In this document: positions 26,206 through 34,678 of the stretch, piece by piece
How positions within the stretch are numbered: the stretch's first letter is position 1
Layout: every line of letters begins with the position of its first letter
DNA from: Thermosulfurimonas marina
GTDB lineage: Bacteria > Desulfobacterota > Thermodesulfobacteria > Thermodesulfobacteriales > Thermodesulfobacteriaceae
Reading direction: 5' to 3'
Length of the DNA: 64,000 nucleotides
NCBI RefSeq assembly: GCF_012317585.1
Contig: NZ_CP042909.1
Coordinates: 1,364,001-1,428,000 of the forward strand
Translations under genes and position numbers: made by a program
The notes under the pieces: model-generated
Database searches by the model: none
Told to the model about the DNA's origin: nothing
Seen by the model: only the letters and a program-made list of their open reading frames with translations

Positions 26206-27014
26206 GGTCTCTTCGTGGTCTCTTCCCAGAGATCCGTGAGGGTGACGGCTCTAATCCTTCGACTTTTTAATTCCTGCAGGATGGAGGCCAGAGCCTGCAA
26301 CATGGCCTTCTGGGGGCGCTGGCGATCGGCTACTCCGTCGTGAAGGAGGAGGATGTCCCCGGGAAGGAGGGTCTCCATCACCCGCCGGTAGATCTCTTCG
26401 GCCGTGACCTCCGGATCGGTATCCCAGACTCCTACCGTCCATCCGGCCAGTCTCAGACCGAAGCGGCGCAGAAGAAGGGCCTGATCCAGGCGAATGAACC
26501 CGTGGGGTGGACGGTACCACCGCGGAGGGCCTCCGAGGAGTTCCCGAAAGGCCTGACAGGCCTTTTCCAGTTCTCGGGAAAAGGCCCCGGGGCTCAGGGT
26601 CCATATCTTTCGATGACTCCAGCCGTGGAGGGCTATTTCGTGCCCTTCTTCTTTCAGGGACCTCAAGATTTCGGGCCAGCGATGGGCCCGCTCTAAGAGG
26701 ACAAAAAAGGTGGCCCGAAAGCCCGTTTCGCCAAGGAGATCCAGTAGCCGGGGGGTGATCCGGGGGTCTGGTCCGTCGTCAAAGGTAAGGGCAAAGGAGG
26801 AGGGACTTTTTCCCCTCCAAAAGGTTTGACCGAAGAGGTTTATCTGGGGAAAAAAGGTATCCAGGAAAAGGAGACTGCCTCCCACCAGAAGGGCCCGGCT
26901 TTTCCCGTCAGGAATCTTGCGGACCAGACCTCCTGCGGCCCAGAGTACCCCCACCCCTCCTAAAAGCAATCTTCTGCGGAGACGCGGGGGGAGGGCCCTC
27001 CAGAGACGAAACAT
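26187..27014 (-). CDS. Polysaccharide deacetylase (NodB domain) with N-terminal membrane anchor
   Basis: 275 residues. Two hydrophobic segments in the first 60 residues suggest an anchor. The NodB domain begins with FALTFDDGPDPRITPRLLD (catalytic aspartate and metal-binding aspartate). It continues with EIALHGWSHRKI (metal histidines), RWYRPPHGFI and DILLLHDGV near the end, a complete carbohydrate esterase 4 set. It likely deacetylates an N-acetylated sugar polymer or glycolipid. It directly follows the glycosyltransferase gene with no gap, suggesting both act on the same glycan. Confidence 0.9.
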   Translation of the reverse strand: MFRLWRALPPRLRRRLLLGGVGVLWAAGGLVRKIPDGKSRALLVGGSLLFLDTFFPQINLFGQTFWRGKSPSSFALTFDDGPDPRITPRLLDLLGETGFRATFFVLLERAHRWPEILRSLKEEGHEIALHGWSHRKIWTLSPGAFSRELEKACQAFRELLGGPPRWYRPPHGFIRLDQALLLRRFGLRLAGWTVGVWDTDPEVTAEEIYRRVMETLLPGDILLLHDGVADRQRPQKAMLQALASILQELKSRRIRAVTLTDLWEETTKRPCAALA

Positions 27015-28283
27015 TCAGGCCCCCAGGATCTGATAGTAGTAATCAAGGACGGTCTGGGAGACCCTTTCCCAGGAGAAAGAAAGGGCCCGCTCTCGGGCCT
27101 TACGGGCCATGGCCCTTCTCTCCTGCGGGTGGTCCATAAGATAGGCCAGGGCCCGGGCGTAGCCTTGGGCCCCAGAGTCCGGCGGAACCATCAGGCCGTG
27201 CTCCCCGGGAGTCATCACGAAACGAAAACCCTCGATGTCGGTGGTCACCACCGGAGTGCCGCAGGCCATGGCCTCCAGAAGAGTGATCCCGAAGCTTCCC
27301 TTTTTGGCCGGAAAACAGAGGACTTGGGCCGTACGGTAATAGAGGGGCCGTTCTTCGTCCACTCGTCCGGCAAAGATTACCCGGGAGCGCAGCTCAGGAG
27401 GGACCAAGCGGCGATAATACTCCTCGAGAGGACCAAAGCCCACCACGATGAGGCGCAGGTTGGGGCGCTCTCTGGCCAGGTGGGCGAAGGCCTGAAGGAG
27501 GGTCTCCAGTCCGTTCCGGGGATCAAAGCGGCCCACGTAGAGGACGTTGAAACTTCCGTCTTCAAACTCCGGAAGTCGTGGCCCTTCGGGGTGATAAACC
27601 CCGGTATCGATTCCGTTGGGGACCACCACAAAAGAGAGGTCGCCAAAATACCTCTCCAGAGATCGGATGCAGACCGGCGAGACGGCGATGCGGAGCGCCA
27701 GGGCCTCCAGATAGGGCCGCAGGTAGGGATGGAGAAGGGACATCCCGAGGTTTTCCTCAAAATGGGTATGAAAGGTCCCTACCACCGGTACCGGGGAATA
27801 TTTTATGGCTAGAAGGGGCAGGGTAGGGGTGAAAGGGGAGTGCACATGCACCAGATCAAAATTCCCCTCTTCGAAAAGGTGCTGAAGGGTTTCCCCCAAT
27901 CTTCGGCCCAGGCTCATCCGGGCGTAAGAATCGTTGGAGTAAACCGGGACCGAGCGGCCCACCTTTACCACCCGGCGGCCCACCTCCCCCGTATCCCGGC
28001 CGAAGGGCCCGGCCTCCGGAGTAAAGATGGTTACCTCATGGCCGGCCTGCAGGAGATGCCGGGCGAAGTGGTGCACGTGTTCGGTGATCCCCCCGAGAAC
28101 AGGGTAATAATATTCGCTCACCAGAGCGACACGCAGGGGCTCGCCCCGGGTCACCCGCCGACGGGGGACTTTGGGCCTTATGGTGTCCCGCCATTCACGG
28201 TGCAGAAGAAGGGCCACCAGTATTCCCCGGGCCAGACTGGTAGCCCTGGAAGCCCAGACCTTGAGCGCCAGAGTGCGCCGCAT
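27015..28283 (-). CDS. Glycosyltransferase family 4 protein
   Basis: 422 residues with the GT-B fold. The N-terminal acceptor domain starts VALVSEYYYPVLGGITEHV (about 50-70). The donor domain holds NVLYVGRFDPRNGLETLL, LRLIVVGFGP and the late KKGSFGITLLEAMACGTPV with the conserved E-x7-E nucleotide-sugar site. It resembles PimB/PimA-like lipid mannosyltransferases, but donor and acceptor cannot be told from sequence alone. The N-terminal 40 residues are basic and may touch the membrane. It is third from last in the envelope operon. Confidence 0.88.
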   Translation of the reverse strand: MRRTLALKVWASRATSLARGILVALLLHREWRDTIRPKVPRRRVTRGEPLRVALVSEYYYPVLGGITEHVHHFARHLLQAGHEVTIFTPEAGPFGRDTGEVGRRVVKVGRSVPVYSNDSYARMSLGRRLGETLQHLFEEGNFDLVHVHSPFTPTLPLLAIKYSPVPVVGTFHTHFEENLGMSLLHPYLRPYLEALALRIAVSPVCIRSLERYFGDLSFVVVPNGIDTGVYHPEGPRLPEFEDGSFNVLYVGRFDPRNGLETLLQAFAHLARERPNLRLIVVGFGPLEEYYRRLVPPELRSRVIFAGRVDEERPLYYRTAQVLCFPAKKGSFGITLLEAMACGTPVVTTDIEGFRFVMTPGEHGLMVPPDSGAQGYARALAYLMDHPQERRAMARKARERALSFSWERVSQTVLDYYYQILGA

Positions 28284-28348
28284 TTTAGACCCCTTTTTTG
28301 AAAAGCTCTCCCGACTTTACACCCTGGCCCGGGAGACCAGCAAGGTAT

Positions 28349-28801
28349 TTAGCGGCGCAATTCCGGTTTAAGAAACCAATCCATACGCCAGAAATCCTCC
28401 CGTAACAAGGCCAGACAGCCCGAAAAGCGGAACTTCACTACTTCCTTTTCCGGATCTCCGGTAAGAAGGAGGCTTGTGAGCCGCGAAAGAAAGGGGAGGT
28501 GCCCGGCGATCAGGAGATCTTCGGCGCGGTCCTTCAGGACCTCGGCCACGGGGAGGGGATCATCCAGAGGGGCGAGCCCTTCTTTTTCTACGGTCCGGGC
28601 TCCGAGGGCCTCGGCCAGGATCTCCGCGGTCTCTCGGGCTCGCAATTTGGTGGAGTGCCAGATTTCCGGGACCCGGATTCCCAATTCCCTGAGCCAGTCG
28701 GCCATACGCTGGGTCTCTTCCCGACCTTCAGGGGAAAGGGGCCTTCGGGGATCTTCGGCCTCGGAAAGAGACTTTCCGTGCTGAACCAGATAAAGCCTCA
28801 T
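28349..28801 (-). CDS. SixA-type histidine phosphatase
   Basis: 150 residues, the size of SixA. The catalytic phosphohistidine motif appears as LVQHGKS near the N-terminus instead of RHG, a variant common in SixA-like proteins. A second conserved site is HSTKLRARETAEIL, and the second catalytic histidine is in LIAGHLPFLSRL. SixA removes phosphate from phosphohistidine signalling proteins. It overlaps the upstream CNNM gene by 4 bp (ATGA) with a GGAGG-type ribosome site. Confidence 0.88.
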   Translation of the reverse strand: MRLYLVQHGKSLSEAEDPRRPLSPEGREETQRMADWLRELGIRVPEIWHSTKLRARETAEILAEALGARTVEKEGLAPLDDPLPVAEVLKDRAEDLLIAGHLPFLSRLTSLLLTGDPEKEVVKFRFSGCLALLREDFWRMDWFLKPELRR

Positions 28802-30030
28802 ACCCCCTCACCTCCGGATTTCTTTTTTATAAACTCTAATTCCTCCAGGGCCGTAGGGGTAGCCCGGCGCACCCGGATCTCCCAGTCTCCGAAGTGGAAG
28901 ACCTCTCCGGGGCGAGGGATGCGGCCGGCCAGCTTAAGCACAAAGCCTCCCACGGTCTCGTATTCCCCTTCCGGGATCTCTAGCCCCACCTCCCGGGCGG
29001 TCTCTACCTCGGTAAAGGCCTTGAGGAGAAAGTGTCCCTCTCCCAATTTGAGATAGGGTTTGACCTCCTGCTCCAGTTCGTCCAAAAAGTCCCCCAGGAT
29101 CTCTTCCATGAGGTCTTCCAGGGTGAGAATACCGATGGCCGCCCCGTATTCGTCCACCACCACCGCATAGTCCTCACCGCTTTTCTGCATTTCGGAAAGG
29201 GCCTCGGCCGCGGGCTTGAATTCCGGAAGATAGCGCACCGGCCTCACATAGGCCGAAAGGCGCCCCTCAGCCGGGGCGTCTAAAAGGTCCTGGGCGTAAA
29301 CCACCCCCACGATGCGGTAGACCCGTCCTCGAAAGATCGGAATTCGCGAAAAGCCGTAATGGGCGAAGATGCGCAGGGCCTCTTCCACCCGGGCCTCCTC
29401 GGGGAGCATCTTGACCCTCACCAGGGGCACCATGACCTGGTCCACGGTCTTTTCGGCGAAGGAAAACAGCCTTTCTAAGGCTTTGCGTTCCAAGGGTTCG
29501 AGGCTTTTTTCGGTGGCCAGGAGGCCCTTGAGTTCTTCCCGCACATAGGTCGGCACGGTGTGTTTCGGGGAGCCTAGACCTTCCACCGTGCGCCGCGCCA
29601 GGGCCGAGATGGGAAGCACTAAAGGATAGAGGATTCGCGAAAAAATATAGAGGGGCGGGGCCAGAAGGGGAGCCAGGGTCAAGGCCCGGGCCCGGGCCAG
29701 GTTTTTGGGGATGATCTGCCCGAAAAGGAGCATGGTCGGAGGCAGCCCCACCAGGGCCAAGAGCCCTCCATGTTCGGGAAAGATTTCCAGAAGGAGACTG
29801 GTGGTGAAGACCCCGTTGGCGATCACGCAGAGGTTGAGGCCCAGGAGGGTGGTGGTAAGGAGCTTTTCGGGATCCTCAAGGAGAAGGAGACCCACTCGGG
29901 CCCCTAGATGCCTACGGGCCAAAGAACGCAGACCGGCCTTTCCCGCGGAGAGGAGGGCAATTTCCGCCGCGGCAAAAAAGGCCTCTCCGGCCAGCAACCC
30001 CAGAAAAACCAGAAGGGTCAGTCCTTTCAT
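28798..30030 (-). CDS. CNNM/CorC-type membrane protein (hemolysin family), second of tandem pair
   Basis: 410 residues. It has an N-terminal DUF21/CNNM membrane domain of 3-4 helices, a pair of CBS domains in the middle (about 190-310, with DYAVVVDEYGAAIGILTLEDLMEEILGD split across them), and a C-terminal CorC_HlyC domain. These proteins are linked to Mg2+/Co2+ efflux or resistance. It overlaps its paralogue upstream by 4 bp. Its CBS linker and C-terminus diverge clearly from that paralogue, so the pair likely forms a hetero-oligomer or has split roles. Confidence 0.9.
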   Translation of the reverse strand: MKGLTLLVFLGLLAGEAFFAAAEIALLSAGKAGLRSLARRHLGARVGLLLLEDPEKLLTTTLLGLNLCVIANGVFTTSLLLEIFPEHGGLLALVGLPPTMLLFGQIIPKNLARARALTLAPLLAPPLYIFSRILYPLVLPISALARRTVEGLGSPKHTVPTYVREELKGLLATEKSLEPLERKALERLFSFAEKTVDQVMVPLVRVKMLPEEARVEEALRIFAHYGFSRIPIFRGRVYRIVGVVYAQDLLDAPAEGRLSAYVRPVRYLPEFKPAAEALSEMQKSGEDYAVVVDEYGAAIGILTLEDLMEEILGDFLDELEQEVKPYLKLGEGHFLLKAFTEVETAREVGLEIPEGEYETVGGFVLKLAGRIPRPGEVFHFGDWEIRVRRATPTALEELEFIKKKSGGEGV

Positions 30031-31322
30031 ACCTCGAGCCTTTCCACGAGCAGGGTCTCCAGCCGGTGATCCCGCAATCCCTCCACCCGGAAGCGGAAGC
30101 CGTATCCCTCGACTTCTTCCCCTTCGGCCGGAAGCCTTCCGAAAAGATGCAGGACCAGTCCGGCCAGGGTCCGGAATTCTCCTTCCGGAAGTTCTGCCCC
30201 GGTTTCCCGATTGAAATCTTCGATATGGACCCGGCCCTTGACCAGATACCGCCCCGGGGCTATCTCCCGAAGGAGAGGCTCTTTGGTCTCCTCCCGGCGA
30301 TAAATTTCTCCGAAAAGCTCCTCCAGTACATCTTCCAGGGTCACCAGCCCGCTTAACCGGCCGTATTCGTTTACCACCAGGGCCAGCTTCAGGCGCCGCC
30401 GCTGGAATTCCTCAAGGAGCTGGCGCACCCGGGTGGTCTCCGGCACGAAAAAGGCCGGGCGGGCCACTTCCGAAAGCCGCAGGGTCTTTTTCTGGAGCCG
30501 GGCCTTGAGGAGGTCCTGAAGATATAGGACCCCTACCACCTGATCCAGATCCCCCTGATAGACGGGAATCTTGTGAAAGGGAGCCTTTTTGAGCTGGGAA
30601 AGGACCTCCGGGGTGATCTCCTGGTCGGGAAGGGCCCAGATCTCTTTCCTAGGAGTCATGATGGCCGCCACCGGGGTCTCCTCGGTCTCGAAGAGCCCGT
30701 AGATGAAATGGCGCTCTTCCGGCCTCAGGGCCCCGGAGGCAAAGGCCTCTTCTACCAGGTGTTTGATTTCTTCCTCCGGAGGGACGCGGTGTCCCGTAGA
30801 AAGAGAGAGCCCGGCCAGCTGAAAGATCCCCTGAGCCAGGGCCAGGAGGAGGACCCGGAGAGGAGAGAGCAGAAGGACAAAGAAATAGAGCGGCCGGGAG
30901 AGGGCACAGGCGGCGGCCTCCCGGAAGCGAAACCCTATTACCTTGGGAAGGAGGTCTCCCCAGGCGAAAAGGAGGAGACTCATCAGGGGATAGGCCACCC
31001 ATTTTCCCGCCATCCCCATGGTCTCGTAGAAAAACCAGCTGGCCAGCGAGGAAGACACTATGTCCGCGATCTCGTTTCCCATGAGAATGGTGGTCAGGAG
31101 TTTCTGGGGCTCTTTGAGGAGCTGAGCCGCCAGGCGGCAACCCGCCCGGGTATGGCGGCGCAGGCGGTTGATCTCTAGGCGAGAGAGGGAAAAGAGGGCC
31201 GTTTCCGAACAGGTAAAGAGGGCTGAAAGGAGGATAAAGACCAGGATAAGGGGCCAGACTTGCCAGGGATCCAAGTCCGCTCTTTCCTCCGGAAGCTTTG
31301 TTCGGTAAAAAGATAATACCAT
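30027..31322 (-). CDS. CNNM/CorC-type membrane protein (hemolysin family), first of tandem pair
   Basis: 431 residues with the same DUF21-CBS-CBS-CorC_HlyC layout as the next gene. The membrane domain starts at WPLILVFILLSALFTCSETALFSLSR. Start choice is uncertain. The ATG at 31322 shares a CCATGG with the divergent permease gene and has no ribosome site. A TTG at 31274 lies 11 nt after GGAGG and matches the point where homology should begin. It is the first gene of the envelope operon running left to 25261. Confidence 0.88.
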   Translation of the reverse strand: MVLSFYRTKLPEERADLDPWQVWPLILVFILLSALFTCSETALFSLSRLEINRLRRHTRAGCRLAAQLLKEPQKLLTTILMGNEIADIVSSSLASWFFYETMGMAGKWVAYPLMSLLLFAWGDLLPKVIGFRFREAAACALSRPLYFFVLLLSPLRVLLLALAQGIFQLAGLSLSTGHRVPPEEEIKHLVEEAFASGALRPEERHFIYGLFETEETPVAAIMTPRKEIWALPDQEITPEVLSQLKKAPFHKIPVYQGDLDQVVGVLYLQDLLKARLQKKTLRLSEVARPAFFVPETTRVRQLLEEFQRRRLKLALVVNEYGRLSGLVTLEDVLEELFGEIYRREETKEPLLREIAPGRYLVKGRVHIEDFNRETGAELPEGEFRTLAGLVLHLFGRLPAEGEEVEGYGFRFRVEGLRDHRLETLLVERLEV

Positions 31323-32391
31323 GGATACGCGCTGGGTGAGCTACTTTCTGGCGGGAGGCCTGAGCCTCCTGGTGGCGGCCCTCCTAGTGAAGCTCCTGCG
31401 GCCCTTTTTCCAGCCGGTGGCCTGGGCGGTTATCCTTTCTTTTTATCTTTTTCCAGTAAACCTTTGGTTGCGCCGCAAACTCGGAGATCGACGGGCCTTG
31501 GCCGCCGTGGTCCTCATCGCCGGGGTGGTGCTCTTCCTCCTCCTTCCCTCCGGTTTTATCCTTACCGAGGTCACCCGCCAGGCCCTGGATCTGGTAAGCG
31601 GCCTCAAGGGGCTGCTCGACCGCGGTCCTCAGGCCCTGATCCCTTCCCCGGAGAAATATCCCCGGCTTTACGGTCTCCTTCAGGGCCTGGTCTCCCGCCT
31701 CACCCCCTTTGAAACCCAGCTCAAGCAGGTGCTGGCGGCCCTGGCCTCCGAGACCGGCCAATTCCTTATCACCCAGGGCAAAAGCCTTTTCCGCAACACC
31801 GTGGCCCTGATCTTCAATCTGGTCTTCATGCTCATCACCCTCTTTTATCTCTTTCGGGATGGGGATCGTTTCGTGGAAGAGGTAAAGGAGCTCCTGCCAG
31901 GCACCTTAGAGGAGACCGAGCGCATGGTGGGCAAGGTGCGGGAAGTTCTGCGGGCGGTTCTTTTCGGGGGATTGCTTACCGGTTTGGCCCAGGGGCTGGC
32001 GGCCTTGATTATTTATCTCCTTCTGGGGCTACCTTCAGCCATCTTTTTGGGCCTGCTTACCGCTGCGGCCTCTTTCGTCCCCATGGTAGGCACGGCCCTG
32101 GTCTGGATCCCGGCCACCCTTTATCTCCTGGCCAAGGCCTCTTTCATCAAGGCCCTTATTCTTCTGATTTATTCCCTGGTGGTGGTGAGCCAGATCGACT
32201 CCCTCCTGCGGCCCTTCATTGTGGGTTCCCAGACGGAGATCCATACCCTCTTTCTCTTTTTCAGTATCCTGGGCGGGCTTAAGGCCTTTGGGGTGCTGGG
32301 GGTCTTTCTAGGGCCCATCGTGCTTTCGCTGGCCATTTCTCTTCTGGAGATCTACCGCCTCAAGGTCGTGCACGGTGCCGGAACTGCCTGA
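31321..32391 (+). CDS. AI-2E family (PerM-type) transporter
   Basis: 356 residues, about 8 membrane helices. Family features include the first helix pair (LLVKLLRPFFQPVAWAVILS), the central LVFMLITLFYLFRDGDRF, and the later GLPSAIFLGLLTAAASFVPMVGTALVW and SQIDSLLRPFIVG stretches. The family exports small molecules or ions; the AI-2 name is historical and the substrate here is unknown. The ATG is part of a CCATGG palindrome shared with the divergent CNNM start. Its stop overlaps mutM by 17 bp. Confidence 0.9.
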   Translation: MDTRWVSYFLAGGLSLLVAALLVKLLRPFFQPVAWAVILSFYLFPVNLWLRRKLGDRRALAAVVLIAGVVLFLLLPSGFILTEVTRQALDLVSGLKGLLDRGPQALIPSPEKYPRLYGLLQGLVSRLTPFETQLKQVLAALASETGQFLITQGKSLFRNTVALIFNLVFMLITLFYLFRDGDRFVEEVKELLPGTLEETERMVGKVREVLRAVLFGGLLTGLAQGLAALIIYLLLGLPSAIFLGLLTAAASFVPMVGTALVWIPATLYLLAKASFIKALILLIYSLVVVSQIDSLLRPFIVGSQTEIHTLFLFFSILGGLKAFGVLGVFLGPIVLSLAISLLEIYRLKVVHGAGTA

Positions 32392-33178
32392 GGTAGAGAC
32401 CATCCGGCGGGACCTGGCCCCTCTGGTGGGACAAAGCCTCCAGAGGGTCACCGTAAAGCTTCCCAAGCTGGTGCGTCCTCGTCCCGGGGCCTTAAGGACC
32501 CTTTGCGGACACGTTCTCCAAGAGATTGCTCGCCGGGGAAAACTCCTCCTCTTTGACTTCAGGGAGAAACTCCTTCTGGTCCATCTGGGGCTCACCGGGG
32601 CCCTGGTGTTGGGAGAGGACGGGGTCTCGCCGCCCCCGCACACGCAGGTGATCCTGCACTTTGAAAAGGCCCCTCTTTTTTACGCCGATCTGCGTCAGTT
32701 CGGCTGGCTGGAGGTGGTAAGCCGGGAAGAACTTCCCCGGCATCCCTTTTACGCCTCCCTGGGCCCCGACGCCCTAGGGATCCCTTACGAAGAGTTTTTC
32801 CGGCGTCTCAAGGCCTCCGGGCGTCGTCTCAAGGCCCTACTTCTTGACCAAAAGGTCCTTTCCGGCCTGGGAAACATCTACGTGGACGAGAGTCTTTTTC
32901 GGGCCGGTCTCCATCCAGAGCGCCCGGCCCGAAGCCTTTCTCCCGAGGAAATAAGGCGTCTCTATGAGGCCGTCCAGGAGGTCCTCCGGCGGGCCCTGGA
33001 GTTGCGGGGCTCTTCCGTGCGCGACTACGTGGACGGCCGAGGGGAGTCCGGGGCCTTTCAGGAAGAACACCTGGTCTACGGGAAACGGGGCCAACCCTGT
33101 CCCCGTTGCCGGACCCCTCTCGCCTATAAGGTGGTAGCCGGCCGGGGTACTACCTTCTGCCCCCGTTGCCAGAGATGA
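32375..33178 (+). CDS. mutM: Formamidopyrimidine-DNA glycosylase (Fpg)
   Basis: 267 residues from GTG; the mature N-terminus PELPEVETIRRDL carries the catalytic Pro2 and Glu3. The conserved lysine and helix-two-turn-helix lie in VLSGLGNIYVDESLF, and a C-terminal zinc finger ends the protein (CPRCRTPL ... CPRCQR). It removes 8-oxoguanine and formamidopyrimidines and nicks the abasic site. It begins inside the end of the permease gene. It is the last ordinary chromosomal gene before the acquired island. Confidence 0.97.
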   Translation: MPELPEVETIRRDLAPLVGQSLQRVTVKLPKLVRPRPGALRTLCGHVLQEIARRGKLLLFDFREKLLLVHLGLTGALVLGEDGVSPPPHTQVILHFEKAPLFYADLRQFGWLEVVSREELPRHPFYASLGPDALGIPYEEFFRRLKASGRRLKALLLDQKVLSGLGNIYVDESLFRAGLHPERPARSLSPEEIRRLYEAVQEVLRRALELRGSSVRDYVDGRGESGAFQEEHLVYGKRGQPCPRCRTPLAYKVVAGRGTTFCPRCQR

Positions 33179-33324
33179 GCTATTGGAAGATTTTGGGGGT
33201 TATTTCCAGATAGATCTTCTGCACCGGGGAAAGGCTCCGGGGCCATTCCGAGGGTCGGGGTGTGGTCTTTCGGAAGAATCGGTAGACTCAACTTTGACAC
33301 CCCGGGCAAAAAAATTCGCTTGTA

Positions 33325-33527
33325 TCAACGGTTTCCGGGCATACTACCCCCGCGTTCCACAACATCCTCTCCTCCCACCTCAAGAACCCTCCCTGGTACC
33401 CTTATTCCCACCGCCTTGAATACCTCATAGGCCTTCCCCTCAAGTTCCGTCCTCACCAAGTAATCCTCCCATCCACCGTAACCTCCACCGCCTTAAGCCG
33501 CTCAAGATCCGTCATCACCTCCTGATA
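33325..33527 (-). pseudogene. 3' remnant of a second transposase gene (IS1634/IS4-like)
   Basis: This is the content of the 349-bp gap between mutM and the first IS630 copy. Reading leftward from the IS edge, the frame gives a charged helical segment (TDLERLKAVEVTVDG), then a one-base shift leads to DYLVRTELEGKAYEVFKAVG and RVPGRVLEVG before a stop at 33325. This looks like the C-terminus of an IS1634-type DDE transposase, by recognition only. It is truncated exactly at the TA target of the IS630 insertion. A GTGTCAAAGTT stretch beyond it (minus strand, near 33290-33305) may be the element's terminal repeat. The remaining bases show nothing else. Confidence 0.45.
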
Positions 33528-34634
33528 TTAATCCGAGCAATTAATGTGTGACATTACATGGCATATCTGACTGCCGGAGCACGGAAGTAACTCTTCACTA
33601 TCTCTGGCTGCCTTTGCGTGCTCATCAAATAGCTCCTCACGTTGCCCATCAATTCTTCTTTCGTCCGGGACCTCCTCCTTCCCACTGCGCTTGTCTTCAC
33701 GTCTTGATTCAGATATTCATCCGGATTCAGCTCCGGACTGTATTTCGGTAAAAAGAAAATCTCTATCTCTTCTTTATGTCTACTCACCCACTTTGACACC
33801 TTCTTCGCATGATGTACCCTATGATTGTCAACTATCAGAAATATCTTTCTTTTTTCGTTGGATCTTATGAGTCTTCGTAAAAATTCGATAAATATCTCCG
33901 CATTAAACCGCTCCCCAAAAATCATGAATTTCATCTTCCCTCGGTTGCTTATGGCCGATATCATGTTGAACTGAAATCGCTTGCCGCTTACTTCCACCAC
34001 CGGTGTTTCCCCCTTAGGGGCCCAACTCCTTCCTGCCTGATGGTCAGACCTGATCCCTGTCTCGTCTCCCCAGTAAATCTCCGCTCCTTCCTCTCGGGCC
34101 TTCTGCTTGATCCGTGGATATTCCTCCTCAAGCCACGCCTTTACTTCCTTAGGATTCTGCTCATAGGCCCGCTTCAAAGGCTTCTGCGGCGTAAAGCCCC
34201 ACCGCCTCAAATACCGCCCTACCGTCCATACCGATAGCTTGATCCCAAACTTCCTCTCTATGAGCTGCCCCACAGCCTCTCTAGTCCAAAGAGCAAAGGG
34301 AAGCTTCATCTGGTCTGGACATCTGTCCCTTATGAGATTGCAAATCAGCGCCGCCTGCCAACCCTTAAGCTTTCCTCCCTTAGGTCGTCCGCGAGGTTTG
34401 GCCAAAAGGGCTTCTTCGCCTTTTTCCCGATAGATTTTGAGCCATCTTGAAATGGTCCCTCTGGCCACACCAAAAGTTTGAGCCACCTGGGTTTGAGACT
34501 GGCCATTGAGGACAGCTCGGACGGCTCTAAGTCTTATGGCTTCTTGAGCTTTTGGGGATAAATAGCGAGCGTCTTTCATAGGGGAAGACAACCACAAAAA
34601 TTCTTTCATGTCATACATTTTCTGCACCTCTTAA
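33528..34634 (-). mobile_element. IS630-family insertion sequence, copy 1 (intact)
   Basis: The boundaries come from comparing the two copies. Identity starts at TTAATCCGAG and ends at CACCTCTTAA, each end flanked by TA, the usual IS630/Tc1-mariner target duplication. The ends form an imperfect inverted repeat of about 29 bp (TTAA....G.GCA...AATGT.TGACAT is shared). Length is 1,107 bp. It carries one full transposase gene on the minus strand. It lies left of the restriction-modification operon in direct orientation to copy 2. Confidence 0.9.
33554..34579 (-). CDS. IS630-family DDE transposase
   Basis: About 341 residues from the ATG at 34579 (MKDARYLSPKAQEAI); an in-frame GTG at 34627 would add 16 residues that do not match copy 2. 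The N-terminal helix-turn-helix (QTQVAQTFGVARGTISRWL) binds the ends. The catalytic triad lies in IYWGDETGIRSD, FLIVDNHRVHHAKK and LPKYSPELNPDEYLNQD, the D-D-E spacing of the family. The protein appears complete, so it could mobilise both copies. Confidence 0.93.
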   Translation of the reverse strand: MKDARYLSPKAQEAIRLRAVRAVLNGQSQTQVAQTFGVARGTISRWLKIYREKGEEALLAKPRGRPKGGKLKGWQAALICNLIRDRCPDQMKLPFALWTREAVGQLIERKFGIKLSVWTVGRYLRRWGFTPQKPLKRAYEQNPKEVKAWLEEEYPRIKQKAREEGAEIYWGDETGIRSDHQAGRSWAPKGETPVVEVSGKRFQFNMISAISNRGKMKFMIFGERFNAEIFIEFLRRLIRSNEKRKIFLIVDNHRVHHAKKVSKWVSRHKEEIEIFFLPKYSPELNPDEYLNQDVKTSAVGRRRSRTKEELMGNVRSYLMSTQRQPEIVKSYFRAPAVRYAM

Positions 34635-34678
34635 TAACGTACAGAACTCCAGAGCTTCTTCTATCCATAGTTATAGAA

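Noticed and set aside
33548-33751. Small plus-strand frame inside IS630 copy 1 (also 41346-41549 in copy 2)
   Set aside because: Antisense to the transposase and present in both copies only because the elements are duplicated.
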